A stretch of DNA of 64,000 nt from Curtobacterium sp. MCBD17_013 (GCF_003234565.1 NZ_QKTU01000003.1:229007-293006); one strand, 5' to 3'; shown: positions 27,963-36,342, numbered from the stretch's first letter. The notes: generated from the letters alone by a model not told the origin. Numbers and translations are program-made.

Positions 27963-29501
27963 GTGCGGTGGTCCCCGGGCGAGGCGGATGGAGCACGCGC
28001 TGCTGCATCCTCTCCGGGGCTACCCCGGGGCACGCGGATCGACCAGGAACACACGCCTCAGGAGCTCGGGCGCGCTCCGCGCGCTGACGCTCCCGAACGG
28101 CACGACGAGTCGTCCGGGGACCACCAGCACGCCGACCCGCCACCGACCTCGCGGCTCGTCGCCCCGGAGCGTTCGGCCGGTCTCGTCGAGACGGCGATCG
28201 CGCTCGCGGACGCCTTCCTGGCCGCGTCGGCGTGGCGACCCGCGGAGCTCTCGGCCGCCGGCACCACGACGGTCGGACGCCGTCCGGGTCTGGTCGAGCC
28301 CGCGGTCGCGGCCGTCCTCGCCGTGTACCCGCGCGCCCCACGGGACGCGCCGCGTCGGCTGGCCGGGGTCCTCGCGTCCGACCGCTCGTTCACCGCGGCG
28401 TTCGCACGCCTCACAGCCCGCCGGCCCGTGCGGCTCCGGGTGCGCACGGTCGCACCCGTGGTCGCGGCTCCGGTCGCGGCGCACGTTCCCGTCGTCGACG
28501 CGTTGCCCGATCTCGCGGCGCTGCTCGGTGTCACCACCGAGCGGCTGCTCTGGTTCGCCGACACCCGCGGGTGGAACCGTCGGGTCCCGGCCGGGAGTCC
28601 GCTCCACCACTACGAGCACCGGTGGGTCCAGCGCCCGGGACGGACCCCACGGTTGCTCGAGGCGCCGCTCCACCAGCTCCGGACGATGCAGCGGGTGGTG
28701 CTCGACCAGGTGTTGGCGCCCCTCCCGCTGTCCGACGCGGTGCACGGCTTCGTGCGCGGTCGCAGCGCGCTGTCCGGTGCCGAGGTCCACGTCGGGCACG
28801 ACGTCGTCGTGAGTGCCGACCTCGTGTCCTTCTTCGCGGCCGTCCCGGCCTCCCGCGTGTACGGGATCTTCCGCCGGGTCGGGTACGCCGAACCGGTGGC
28901 GCACGTGCTCACCGGACTGTGCACGCACGTCGTGCCGGACGCGGTGCTCCGCGCGATGCCGCCGGGCGGGGACCTCGACGAGCGGTGGGCGCTCCGCCAG
29001 GCCCTCGCCACGCCACACCTGCCGCAGGGTGCGCCGTCCTCGCCGGCGCTGGCGAACCTGTCGCTCCGCCGACTCGACGCCCGGCTCGCCGGGTGGGCGC
29101 AGGCCGCGGACGCCGTCTACACGCGGTACGCGGACGACCTGGCGTTCAGCGGCGACGGCGCGATCGCCGCGCGACCCGACGCGTTCCTGCGCGGCGTCGA
29201 CCGGATCGTCGCCGACGAGGGGCACGCGCTGAACCCCCGGAAGACGCGCGTGCGGCGGCAGGGGGTCCGCCAGTCGGTCACGGGCGTGGTCGTGAACGCG
29301 GTGCCCGGCGTCGGCCGACGCGAGCTCGACCGCCTCCGAGCGATCCTGCACAACTGCGTGCGGTACGGACCGGCGTCGCAGGACCGGGGCGACCACGCCG
29401 ACTTCCGCGCCCATCTGGAGGGACGGGTCGGCTGGGTGGAGCAGGTGCACCCGGCGCGCGGAGCGACGTTGCGAGCAGAGTTCGAACGGATCGCGTGGTG
29501 A
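27963..29501 (+). CDS. Retron-type reverse transcriptase (myxobacterial-retron-like)
   Basis: This 512-residue RNA-directed DNA polymerase has catalytic D286 in VSADLVSFF, LPQGAPSSPALANL at 353-366, active-site Y389-ADD, NPRKTR at about 424 and the retron Y motif VTG at 439-441, followed by VVVN. The retron X motif (NAxxH) appears as GAEVH at 272-276, with Gly replacing Asn. The first ~165 residues are a helical, Ala/Arg-rich extension with no motif I recognise. The following part (LLGVTTERLLWFADTRGWN; HHYEHRWVQ) recalls Mx162-type retron reverse transcriptases. GC and codon use match neighbours. Start GTG 27963 is leaderless; upstream frame runs back into cofC. No effector gene is adjacent. 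Confidence 0.92.
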   Translation: MRWSPGEADGARAAASSPGLPRGTRIDQEHTPQELGRAPRADAPERHDESSGDHQHADPPPTSRLVAPERSAGLVETAIALADAFLAASAWRPAELSAAGTTTVGRRPGLVEPAVAAVLAVYPRAPRDAPRRLAGVLASDRSFTAAFARLTARRPVRLRVRTVAPVVAAPVAAHVPVVDALPDLAALLGVTTERLLWFADTRGWNRRVPAGSPLHHYEHRWVQRPGRTPRLLEAPLHQLRTMQRVVLDQVLAPLPLSDAVHGFVRGRSALSGAEVHVGHDVVVSADLVSFFAAVPASRVYGIFRRVGYAEPVAHVLTGLCTHVVPDAVLRAMPPGGDLDERWALRQALATPHLPQGAPSSPALANLSLRRLDARLAGWAQAADAVYTRYADDLAFSGDGAIAARPDAFLRGVDRIVADEGHALNPRKTRVRRQGVRQSVTGVVVNAVPGVGRRELDRLRAILHNCVRYGPASQDRGDHADFRAHLEGRVGWVEQVHPARGATLRAEFERIAW

Positions 29502-29515
29502 GCGCGCGATGCATC

Positions 29516-31024
29516 TCAGGCCGGTCGTCGGGGGAGCGGCTGGGTGGCCAACCGCTCGAGGGTCCGCCGGAACGCGCGCGCCGTCCCCGGCCAGAGCAGG
29601 GTGAGCCGGCCGCTCCGCTCGTCGACGTACCAGCTGCGGCATCCGCCGGTCAGCCAGACCGTGCCCGCGGCCATCGCGTCGAGATCCGCGGTCCATCGGC
29701 GCTCGGCGTCGGAGTCCACCTCGACCGTGCGCGCACCGTCGGCCCGCGCGCGTCGCAGGACCGCGACGACGAACCGTGCCTGCGTCTCGATCATGTCGAC
29801 GGCGCTGTTGTGGCCGAGCGCCGCGTTGGGCCCGTCGACGACGAAGAGGTCGGGGAACCCGGCCACCAGGGTCGTCGCCCAGGCCGTCATCCCGCCGCCC
29901 CAGTGGTCGGCGAGCAACAGGCCGTCGCGGCCCCGCACGCGTCGGGCGACGGGCGGGTCGGTGGCGGCGAAGCCCGTCGCGAGCACGATCACGTCGACCG
30001 GGTGCCGGCGCCCGGAGTCGGCGACGGCCTCCGTGTCGTCCACCGCGACGAGCGCCGACGACTCGAGCACGGCGCGACCGGACGCCAGCGCCGGGTAGTA
30101 GTCGTCCGAGAGCAGGACCCGCTTGCACCCGATCTCGTGGTCCGGGGTGAGCGCGCGTCGCATCGCCGGGTCGGGCACCTGCGCGGCGAGGTGGTCGAGC
30201 GCGAGCCGACGCAGGGCGTCGCGGGCGGCACCGGGAGCGCGGCGGGCGACGTGCCCAGCCTCGGCCTGGTCGAACAGTGTGGCGCGCTCGCGCGCGAGGA
30301 ACGCCGGGTCGGCCGCGGCGTGCTCGCGCTCCGTCGTCGGCACCGCCTCGTCGTTCCGCGGGACGACGTAGGGCGCCGAGCGTTGGAACACGACCGTCCG
30401 TGCCGCCTCGACCGCCACGTGCGGCACGAGCTGCACCGCCGATGCACCGGTACCGATCACCGCGACCCGCGCGCCCGCCACCGACGTCGTCGGGTCCCAC
30501 GCGCTGCTGTGGACGACGGTGCCGGGGAACCGATCGAGCCCCGGCACGGCCGGCAGCCGGGGTTCCGACAGCCGGCCGGCCGCGAGGACCAGCGAGCGGC
30601 ACCGGACCACCCCGCGGCTCGTGGTGAGGACCCAGCCGGCCGCGTCCTCGGGTCCCTCGTGCCACCGCGCGTCGAGCAGTTCGGTGCCGAAGCGCACGTG
30701 GGGCGTCACGCCCTCGGCGCGGGCCACGCCCTGCAGGTATGCCTGGATCTCCGCGCCGGGCGCGAACCGGCGGCTCCAGTCGGGGTTCGGGCGGAACGAG
30801 AACGCGTAGAGACGGGCGGGGATGTCGCATGCCACGCCGGGGTAGACGTTGTCACGCCACGTCCCGCCGACGTCGTCCGCGCGCTCGAGGACGACGAGGT
30901 CCCGGTGCCCCGCCCGCAACAGGCCCGACGCCACCGCGATCCCGCCGATGCCGGCCCCGACCACGACCGTGTCGACCACGGCGGGCAGGGTGTGCCAGGG
31001 CGACGGTGCGACCGGCCCGGTCAC
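29516..31024 (-). CDS. Flavin-containing (Baeyer-Villiger-like) monooxygenase
   Basis: This FAD/NADPH monooxygenase has 502 residues. It has two Rossmann motifs (VVVGAGIGGIAVASGLLRAG; VAVIGTGASAVQLVP), the substrate-side GGTWRDNVYPGVACDIPARLYAFSF, and between the nucleotide domains FPGTVVHSSAWD, which fits the Baeyer-Villiger fingerprint FxGxxxHxxxW. A later ATGFAATDP motif is also typical. It would oxidise a ketone or heteroatom substrate; the substrate is unknown. The GTG start overlaps the fbiC stop, so it is coupled to fbiC. It does not itself look F420-dependent. Confidence 0.9.
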   Translation of the reverse strand: MTGPVAPSPWHTLPAVVDTVVVGAGIGGIAVASGLLRAGHRDLVVLERADDVGGTWRDNVYPGVACDIPARLYAFSFRPNPDWSRRFAPGAEIQAYLQGVARAEGVTPHVRFGTELLDARWHEGPEDAAGWVLTTSRGVVRCRSLVLAAGRLSEPRLPAVPGLDRFPGTVVHSSAWDPTTSVAGARVAVIGTGASAVQLVPHVAVEAARTVVFQRSAPYVVPRNDEAVPTTEREHAAADPAFLARERATLFDQAEAGHVARRAPGAARDALRRLALDHLAAQVPDPAMRRALTPDHEIGCKRVLLSDDYYPALASGRAVLESSALVAVDDTEAVADSGRRHPVDVIVLATGFAATDPPVARRVRGRDGLLLADHWGGGMTAWATTLVAGFPDLFVVDGPNAALGHNSAVDMIETQARFVVAVLRRARADGARTVEVDSDAERRWTADLDAMAAGTVWLTGGCRSWYVDERSGRLTLLWPGTARAFRRTLERLATQPLPRRPA

Positions 31025-33492
31025 GCGGGGGAGCCCTCGCCCTCGCGTGTCACGGCCCCGTAGTCCGTCCGTCGCTCCCGCAGGGGACGTCCCGCGGCTG
31101 CCGCGAGGGCCTCGAGGTCCCGCCGTTCGAGCACGAGGCCCGCCTCCGGGCCGGCTGACGGTCGGAGCGCGCCGTCGAGCAGGACGCCGCCGACGTCGTC
31201 CGCGCCACCTCGGAGCACGTCGGCCGCCGTCGCGAGCCCGAGCTTCGTCCACGCCGCCTGCACGTGGTCGATCCGCCCCGCGAGCAGCAGCCGTGCGACC
31301 GCGATGACCGCGCGGGACTCCGACGGTGTCGGACCGGGCCCGGCGACCGCCGCGACCGCGGCGGGTGCGTCCGCCGGGACGAAGGGCATCGGGATGAACT
31401 CGGTGAACCCGCCGGTGCGGTCCTGCACGCGCGCGATCGTCCGGAGGTGCGCGACGACCTGTTCTGGCGTCTCGACGTGCCCGTATACCAGGGTCGCGGT
31501 CGAGGGCAGACCGGCCGCGTGCGCGGCGCTGATCGTCTCGGACCAGGTCGTCGCCGGTGGGTCCTGCCCCTCGCTGAGCACGGCGCGCACGTCGTCGTCG
31601 AGGACACGGGCGGCCGTGCCGGGCACGCTCGTCACGCCGGCGTCCCGGAGCATCCGGAGGAACCCGGGCAGGTCGACCCCCGCACGGGCCGCGCCGTCGA
31701 CGAGCTCGGGTGGCCGGAAGGCGTGCACCGACAGGGCAGGGGCCGCGCGACGGACCGCGCGGACGACGTCGGTGTACACGGCGGCCGGGAGGCTCGGGTC
31801 GGGTCGTCCCTGCAGACACACCTCGGTCGCGCCGAGCGCGGCCGCCTCGGCGGCCAGGGCAGCGACGTCGTCGACGCTCAGACCGTCCCCCTTCCCGGCC
31901 TCGTGGTCGTCCCCGACGAGCCGCGCGGTGTCGATGTTGCGGTTCACGACGTGGGTCACGGCGTCGAGTCCCGCCGCGGCCCGCACGCGGTCGGCGAGCT
32001 CGGCGAGCGCGTCGAGCTGCGCGCCACGGGCGGTGAGCAGCACGGCGGCGTCCTCGTCCGTGATCGCGGACGGGTCGGTCCCGGCGGCGACGGTCGCCGC
32101 GGCGAGTGCGGCGTCGACCCGGGGATCGCCGACGGGCGGTGCCGCCGCGTCGCGCCCGAGTCGCACCGGCGCGCCGTCGTCGCGGGTGGCGGACCGACCG
32201 CGGACGGGTGCCTGCTCATCCGCGAGCCGGGTGACGGGGTCCTGCAGGGCCTCCAGGGCAGGTCGGACGGCGTCGTCGAGCCAGCGGTCGGCGTCGGCCA
32301 GGTACCGCGGGTGGGCGGTGAGCCGTTCGCGGAGCGTGTACCCGGACCGGGCGGTGAGGTCCGCGAGCGTGTCGAGTTCCGGCCACGGCCGCTCCGGGTT
32401 GACGTGGTCGGCGGTGAGCGGACTGACGCCGCCCCAGTCGTCGACGCCCGCGCGGACGAGCAGGTCGAGCTCGGCCGCGTCGGTGAGGTTCGGCGGCGCC
32501 TGCACGGTGGTGTCCGGCCCCATCACGACGCGCGCGACGGCCACGGCGGCGACGTACTCGACGAGGCCGAGGTCCGGTTCGTTCTGCATCGCCGTCCGGG
32601 GCTTCGCGCGGAAGTTCTGGACGATGGTCTCCTGCACGTGCCCGTACCGCTCGTGCAGCCCGCGGATGGCGAACAGGGCCTCGGCGCGGTCGTGGTGGTC
32701 CTCGCCGATCCCGAGCAGGACGCCCGTGGTGAACGGGATGCGGGAGCGTCCGGCGTCCTCGATGACCCGGAGCCGCAGCGCAGGGTCCTTGTCGGGGGAC
32801 CCGTGGTGCACGCCGCCGGGTTCGGACCACAGCCGCGTCGCGGTCGTCTCGAGCATCATCCCCATGGAGCCCGCGACCGGGCGGAGGCGCTGCATCTCGG
32901 CCCAGGACATCACGCCCGGGTTGAGGTGCGGGACCAGCCCGGTCTCCTCGCGGACGAGCCGCGCCATGGCGTGCACGTAGTCGAGCGTCGAGTCGTACCC
33001 GTGGTCCGCGAGCCACGTGCGCGCCGCACGCCAGCGGTCCTCCGGGCGGTCGCCGAGCGTGAACAGGGCCTCCTTGCAGCCCATGTCCGCACCCGCACGG
33101 GCGATCGCGAGGATCGCCTCCGGCTCCATGTACGTCGGGATGCCGCGCGTGGCGAGGCCCCTGGGGGTGTCGACGAAGACGCAGTAGTGGCAGCGGTCGC
33201 GGCACAGCTGCGTGATCGGCAGGAACACCTTCTTCGAGTAGGTGATGACGCCGGCGCGTCCGGCACGCTCGAGTCCGGCGTCCCGGATCCGGGAGGCCAC
33301 GGCGAGCAGGCGGTCGAGGTCGCGACCGCGGGCTCCGAGCAGGGCGGTGGCGTCGTCCACGTCGATGGGCTCGTCCGACTCGGCGCGATCGAGGGCCCGG
33401 TCGAGCGCCGGGGAACCGGGGGCGCGCCGGTCCGGGATCGGGACGGCGGTGGGGACGGGCACGGATGTGGGCACGGATGTGGGCACGGTCAT
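31021..33492 (-). CDS. fbiC: FbiC (CofG-CofH fusion) with degenerate CofH half
   Basis: FbiC makes the F0 deazaflavin from tyrosine and diaminouracil using two radical-SAM modules. In this 823-residue protein the N-terminal CofG half is intact: C97-x3-C101-x2-C104 in QLCRDRCHYC, then LFTLGDRPEDRW, GMMLETTA and FRAKPRTAM. The C-terminal half (about 450-823) keeps CofH landmarks such as VVNRNI at 515-520, GATEVCLQG, VPGTAARVLDDDVR, DRTGGFTEFIP and GRIDHVQAAWTKLG. The CxxxCxxC that should follow NRNI is absent: residues 521-540 contain no Cys. The start is ATG 33492 with GGGAG upstream. The stop overlaps the monooxygenase start. Confidence 0.93.
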   Translation of the reverse strand: MTVPTSVPTSVPVPTAVPIPDRRAPGSPALDRALDRAESDEPIDVDDATALLGARGRDLDRLLAVASRIRDAGLERAGRAGVITYSKKVFLPITQLCRDRCHYCVFVDTPRGLATRGIPTYMEPEAILAIARAGADMGCKEALFTLGDRPEDRWRAARTWLADHGYDSTLDYVHAMARLVREETGLVPHLNPGVMSWAEMQRLRPVAGSMGMMLETTATRLWSEPGGVHHGSPDKDPALRLRVIEDAGRSRIPFTTGVLLGIGEDHHDRAEALFAIRGLHERYGHVQETIVQNFRAKPRTAMQNEPDLGLVEYVAAVAVARVVMGPDTTVQAPPNLTDAAELDLLVRAGVDDWGGVSPLTADHVNPERPWPELDTLADLTARSGYTLRERLTAHPRYLADADRWLDDAVRPALEALQDPVTRLADEQAPVRGRSATRDDGAPVRLGRDAAAPPVGDPRVDAALAAATVAAGTDPSAITDEDAAVLLTARGAQLDALAELADRVRAAAGLDAVTHVVNRNIDTARLVGDDHEAGKGDGLSVDDVAALAAEAAALGATEVCLQGRPDPSLPAAVYTDVVRAVRRAAPALSVHAFRPPELVDGAARAGVDLPGFLRMLRDAGVTSVPGTAARVLDDDVRAVLSEGQDPPATTWSETISAAHAAGLPSTATLVYGHVETPEQVVAHLRTIARVQDRTGGFTEFIPMPFVPADAPAAVAAVAGPGPTPSESRAVIAVARLLLAGRIDHVQAAWTKLGLATAADVLRGGADDVGGVLLDGALRPSAGPEAGLVLERRDLEALAAAAGRPLRERRTDYGAVTREGEGSPA

Positions 33493-33563
33493 GGCGGGCT
33501 CCCGGACGGCGTGGGCGGCGGACCGGTGCTCGACGGAGCACCCCGGACCCAAATCGAGGCCCG

Positions 33564-33585
33564 ATCGGTGACTCCACCGATGCTA
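33564..33585 (-). promoter_or_regulatory. fbiC promoter with operator-like palindrome
   Basis: On the minus strand TAGCAT (33585-33580) is a good -10, about 88 nt before the fbiC ATG. A perfect 7-bp inverted repeat (ATCGGTG at 33564-33570, CACCGAT at 33575-33581) overlaps the -10 and expected start site, a position suited to a repressor. Confidence 0.5.
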
Positions 33586-33588
33586 GCC

Positions 33589-33638
33589 GGGCCGGCGGGC
33601 GCCGCCGTCCGCCGGGCCGGCGGGCGCCGCCGTCCGCC
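33589..33638. repeat. 25-bp tandem duplication
   Basis: The unit 33589-33613 (GGGCCGGCGGGCGCCGCCGT, then CCGCC) is repeated exactly at 33614-33638 with a partial third copy. It lies between the esterase and fbiC and is self-complementary GC-rich DNA. Confidence 0.8.
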
Positions 33639-33644
33639 GGGCCG

Positions 33645-34553
33645 TCAGGTCGCCGAGGTGAGGTGCCGCCCGAGGAAGGCGACGTGGTCGGGTGCCAGGC
33701 GCCTCCAGAACGCCATGTCGTGGCCGCCGGCCTCGAACCCACCGGCCGGACGACGGGTGAATCCGTCGACGTACGTCCGGACCGCCGGTTCGAACCCGTC
33801 GCCGGTGCCGCAGTCGATCCGCACCGGGATGCCGTCGAGCGCGCGCTGCCGGCCCGTCACCGTGTTCGCGGCGAAGTCGGTCGGGTCGTCGAACGCACCG
33901 CGGGCGGTGTCCCCGGCGGTGGTCCACAGCGCGGGGGACAGCGCGGAGACGACACGGACGCGGTGGCGCCCGAGCACTCCCGCGAAGTGCAGTGCGCCGT
34001 ACCCGCCCATTGAGTACCCGGTGAACCCGAGGCGGCCCGTGTCGAGTCCCTGCCGCGCGAGCAGGGGGAGGAACTCGTCGAGCACCATCGACGCGGGGTC
34101 GTCACCGTCGGCCCGCCGGTGCCAGTAGCGGTCGCCCCCGTCGACCGCGGCGATCGCGAAGGGCGCACCACCGTGGTCGACGTGCTCGGCGAGGAACCGG
34201 TCGAGGCCGAGCCGGTGCCCGAACAGGTCCGCGTGGTCGTCCCCGTACCCGTGGAGCGCGACGACGACGGGGAGCGCGTGGTCCGACGTCGGCGCCGCGA
34301 CCGTCCAGCCCACCCGTCGACCGCGTCGTGCGCGCGAGGTGAACGAGCCCGAGCGCATCGGGACGGGACGGACGTCCGGGATGCGCCCGGCGTGGCCGTC
34401 CAGGCCGAGCACCCGGTACAGGGTGGACCGCCCGGGGAGCGCCCGGAGGTCGACGGCGGCACCGAGGGCACCGACCGCGGCGACGCCGACCGCCCCGACG
34501 ACGAGTGACCGGCGCGTCACGACGGCGCGGCGGGATCCGGAGGGTGCGGCCAT
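33645..34553 (-). CDS. Exported esterase (PF00756-type alpha/beta hydrolase)
   Basis: The 302-residue protein has a probable Tat signal (RRSLVVG within SRRAVVTRRSLVVGAVGVAA) and an alpha/beta hydrolase domain. Features are VVVALHGYGDD (oxyanion region), the nucleophile elbow GYSMGGYGALHFAG with Ser in GxSxG, SALSPALW, RIDCGTGDGFEPA holding the likely acid, and GGHDMAFWRR holding the catalytic His. This resembles the antigen-85/esterase-D superfamily; the substrate is unknown. ATG 34553 is 8 nt from the MFS stop on this strand, so the two are probably an operon. Confidence 0.88.
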   Translation of the reverse strand: MAAPSGSRRAVVTRRSLVVGAVGVAAVGALGAAVDLRALPGRSTLYRVLGLDGHAGRIPDVRPVPMRSGSFTSRARRGRRVGWTVAAPTSDHALPVVVALHGYGDDHADLFGHRLGLDRFLAEHVDHGGAPFAIAAVDGGDRYWHRRADGDDPASMVLDEFLPLLARQGLDTGRLGFTGYSMGGYGALHFAGVLGRHRVRVVSALSPALWTTAGDTARGAFDDPTDFAANTVTGRQRALDGIPVRIDCGTGDGFEPAVRTYVDGFTRRPAGGFEAGGHDMAFWRRLAPDHVAFLGRHLTSAT

Positions 34554-34561
34554 GGGGACGA

Positions 34562-36280
34562 TCAGGCTCCGGTGTCCGGCGGCGCGACGTGGCGGGCGTG
34601 GTGCTCCGCCGGGACCCGTGTGCCACCGGCGTCCGTCGGGGCCCGCGATGCGAGGTGGGCCGGTGTGTGGTCGTGATGCTGCGTGGGCTGGGCGGGGGCC
34701 GTGTGGTCGGCGGCGGCCGTGTGCTCGTCGTGCGGCGTGGGCTCGGTCTGCGCGTCCTGCCCGGGCTGCTGCCCCCGTCCGGGCTGCTGCCCCTGGCCGG
34801 GCTGCTGTCCCCGTCCGGGCTGCTGCCCCCGCGGGAGCACGAACACGAGCAGGAACGCGAGCAGCGCGAACGCCGCGCTGACGAGCATGGCGTGGGCCGC
34901 GGCGTCGCCGAACCCGGTGGCGAGCGCGGCCTTCGAGCGGCCGGACACCGTCAGCGTCCCGAACAGCACCGACCCGATCACCGCGATGCCGATGGCTGCG
35001 CCGACCCGCTGGATCGCGTTGACGACCGCGCTCGCGGCGCCGGCCTCGGCGGGGTCGACGGTCGCGACGATGATCTGCACGTTCGGGGCGATGAAGAACC
35101 CGTTGCCGACGCCGGCGATGAACAGCGGCGCCAGGAACTCCCAGTTCGTCAGGTCGGACGCGTCCGTGAGCTGCAGGACGAGCCAGGACCACACGAGACC
35201 GATCGTGACGAGCGCCGTGCCGAGCACGAGGACGTTGCGTCCGAGCCGGCCCACGAGCCGGGCGCTCTGCGACGAGCCGGCGATCGAGCCCACGGCGAAC
35301 GGGGTCGCGACGAGCCCGGACTCGAGCGCGGTGTGGCCGAGGCCGCTCTGCCAGAGGAGCGAGATCGTGAAGAAGATGCTCGTGAACGCGGCGAAGTACA
35401 CCAGGGCGAGGATGACGCCGCCCGTGAACGCCCCGTGGCTGAACAGGTGCGGTGGGACGAGCGGTGCCGCGCCCCGGCGGCTGATCCGGAGCTCCCACAG
35501 CGCGAACAGGGCGATGAGCACGACACCGGCCGCGAGCGTCAGGTAGGTCCAGAGCGGCCACCCCTCGTCCTGGCCCTGGATGAGCGGGACGAGCAGCGCG
35601 ACGAGGCCCGCGGAGACGAGCAGGAGTCCGACGAGGTCGACGCCCTTCGCGCCCTCGCGGACGTCGAGGTCGCGTCGGGCCGGCAGGAGCGCGACGGCCG
35701 CGATGAGGGTCGCGATCCCGATCGGCACGTTGACGTAGAACACGGTGCGCCATCCGTCGGTGTCCCCGAACGCCTGGATGAGCAGACCACCGAGGATCGG
35801 CCCGAGCGCCGTGGACACCCCGATGACGGCACCCATGATCGCGAACGCACGTCCGCGCGTCCGCGGCGGGAACAGCAGCTGGATGAGGGCGGTGACCGCG
35901 GGCACGAAGATGCCGCCCGCGAGCCCCTGGACCACGCGGAACACGACGAGCCAGACGGCGTCCGAGGCGATGCCGCACGCGAAGCTCGCGGCGGTGAACA
36001 GCGCGAGCCCCGAGAAGAACACCCACTTGTGCCCGATGCGGTCGCCGACCCGTCCGGCCGGGATCAGCGTCAGCCCGAACGCGAGCGCGTACCCCGAGAT
36101 GATCCACGACAGCGTCGCCTCGGACGCGTCGAGCGACTGGCGGATCGTCGGCAGGGCGACGTTCACGATGGTGGTGTCGAGCAGTGCGATGAACATGCCC
36201 GCGAGGAGCACGATCATCGCCTGCCAGGCGCGGCGGGGCACGGCGTCGGCGGACGGCTGCCGGGTGGTCGGTTCGGTCAC
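34562..36280 (-). CDS. DHA2-family MFS drug transporter (EmrB/QacA type)
   Basis: This 572-residue proton-driven exporter has 14 predicted helices. Family motifs are LLDTTIVNVALPTI (motif D1), GYALAFGLTLIPAGRVGDRIGHKWVF (motif A), FRVVQGLAGGIFVPAV and motif C (GAVIGVSTALGPILGGLL). The last ~90 residues are unusual: four GQQPG(R/Q) repeats followed by a His-rich stretch (HHDHTPAH and others), predicted cytosolic and disordered. The GTG start is at 36280. It lies 62 nt downstream of the siderophore-interacting protein gene. Confidence 0.93.
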   Translation of the reverse strand: MTEPTTRQPSADAVPRRAWQAMIVLLAGMFIALLDTTIVNVALPTIRQSLDASEATLSWIISGYALAFGLTLIPAGRVGDRIGHKWVFFSGLALFTAASFACGIASDAVWLVVFRVVQGLAGGIFVPAVTALIQLLFPPRTRGRAFAIMGAVIGVSTALGPILGGLLIQAFGDTDGWRTVFYVNVPIGIATLIAAVALLPARRDLDVREGAKGVDLVGLLLVSAGLVALLVPLIQGQDEGWPLWTYLTLAAGVVLIALFALWELRISRRGAAPLVPPHLFSHGAFTGGVILALVYFAAFTSIFFTISLLWQSGLGHTALESGLVATPFAVGSIAGSSQSARLVGRLGRNVLVLGTALVTIGLVWSWLVLQLTDASDLTNWEFLAPLFIAGVGNGFFIAPNVQIIVATVDPAEAGAASAVVNAIQRVGAAIGIAVIGSVLFGTLTVSGRSKAALATGFGDAAAHAMLVSAAFALLAFLLVFVLPRGQQPGRGQQPGQGQQPGRGQQPGQDAQTEPTPHDEHTAAADHTAPAQPTQHHDHTPAHLASRAPTDAGGTRVPAEHHARHVAPPDTGA

Positions 36281-36342
36281 GGGTCGCTCTCGGATCGAGG
36301 ATGGGCGGTGCGCACCCGGCCCGGAGGGCGGGCGGTGCGGGG

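Noticed and set aside
27963..29501. Group II intron carrying the reverse transcriptase
   Set aside because: No maturase X or endonuclease domain follows the RT, there is no intron domain V/VI-like structure, and neighbouring genes are intact.
27300..29520. Diversity-generating retroelement
   Set aside because: No template/variable repeat pair and no target with a C-type lectin fold was seen near the RT.
31021..33492. Frameshift explaining the missing CofH cysteines
   Set aside because: The frame is continuous and residues on both sides of 521-540 match CofH. Neither alternative frame in that stretch gives CxxxCxxC in register.
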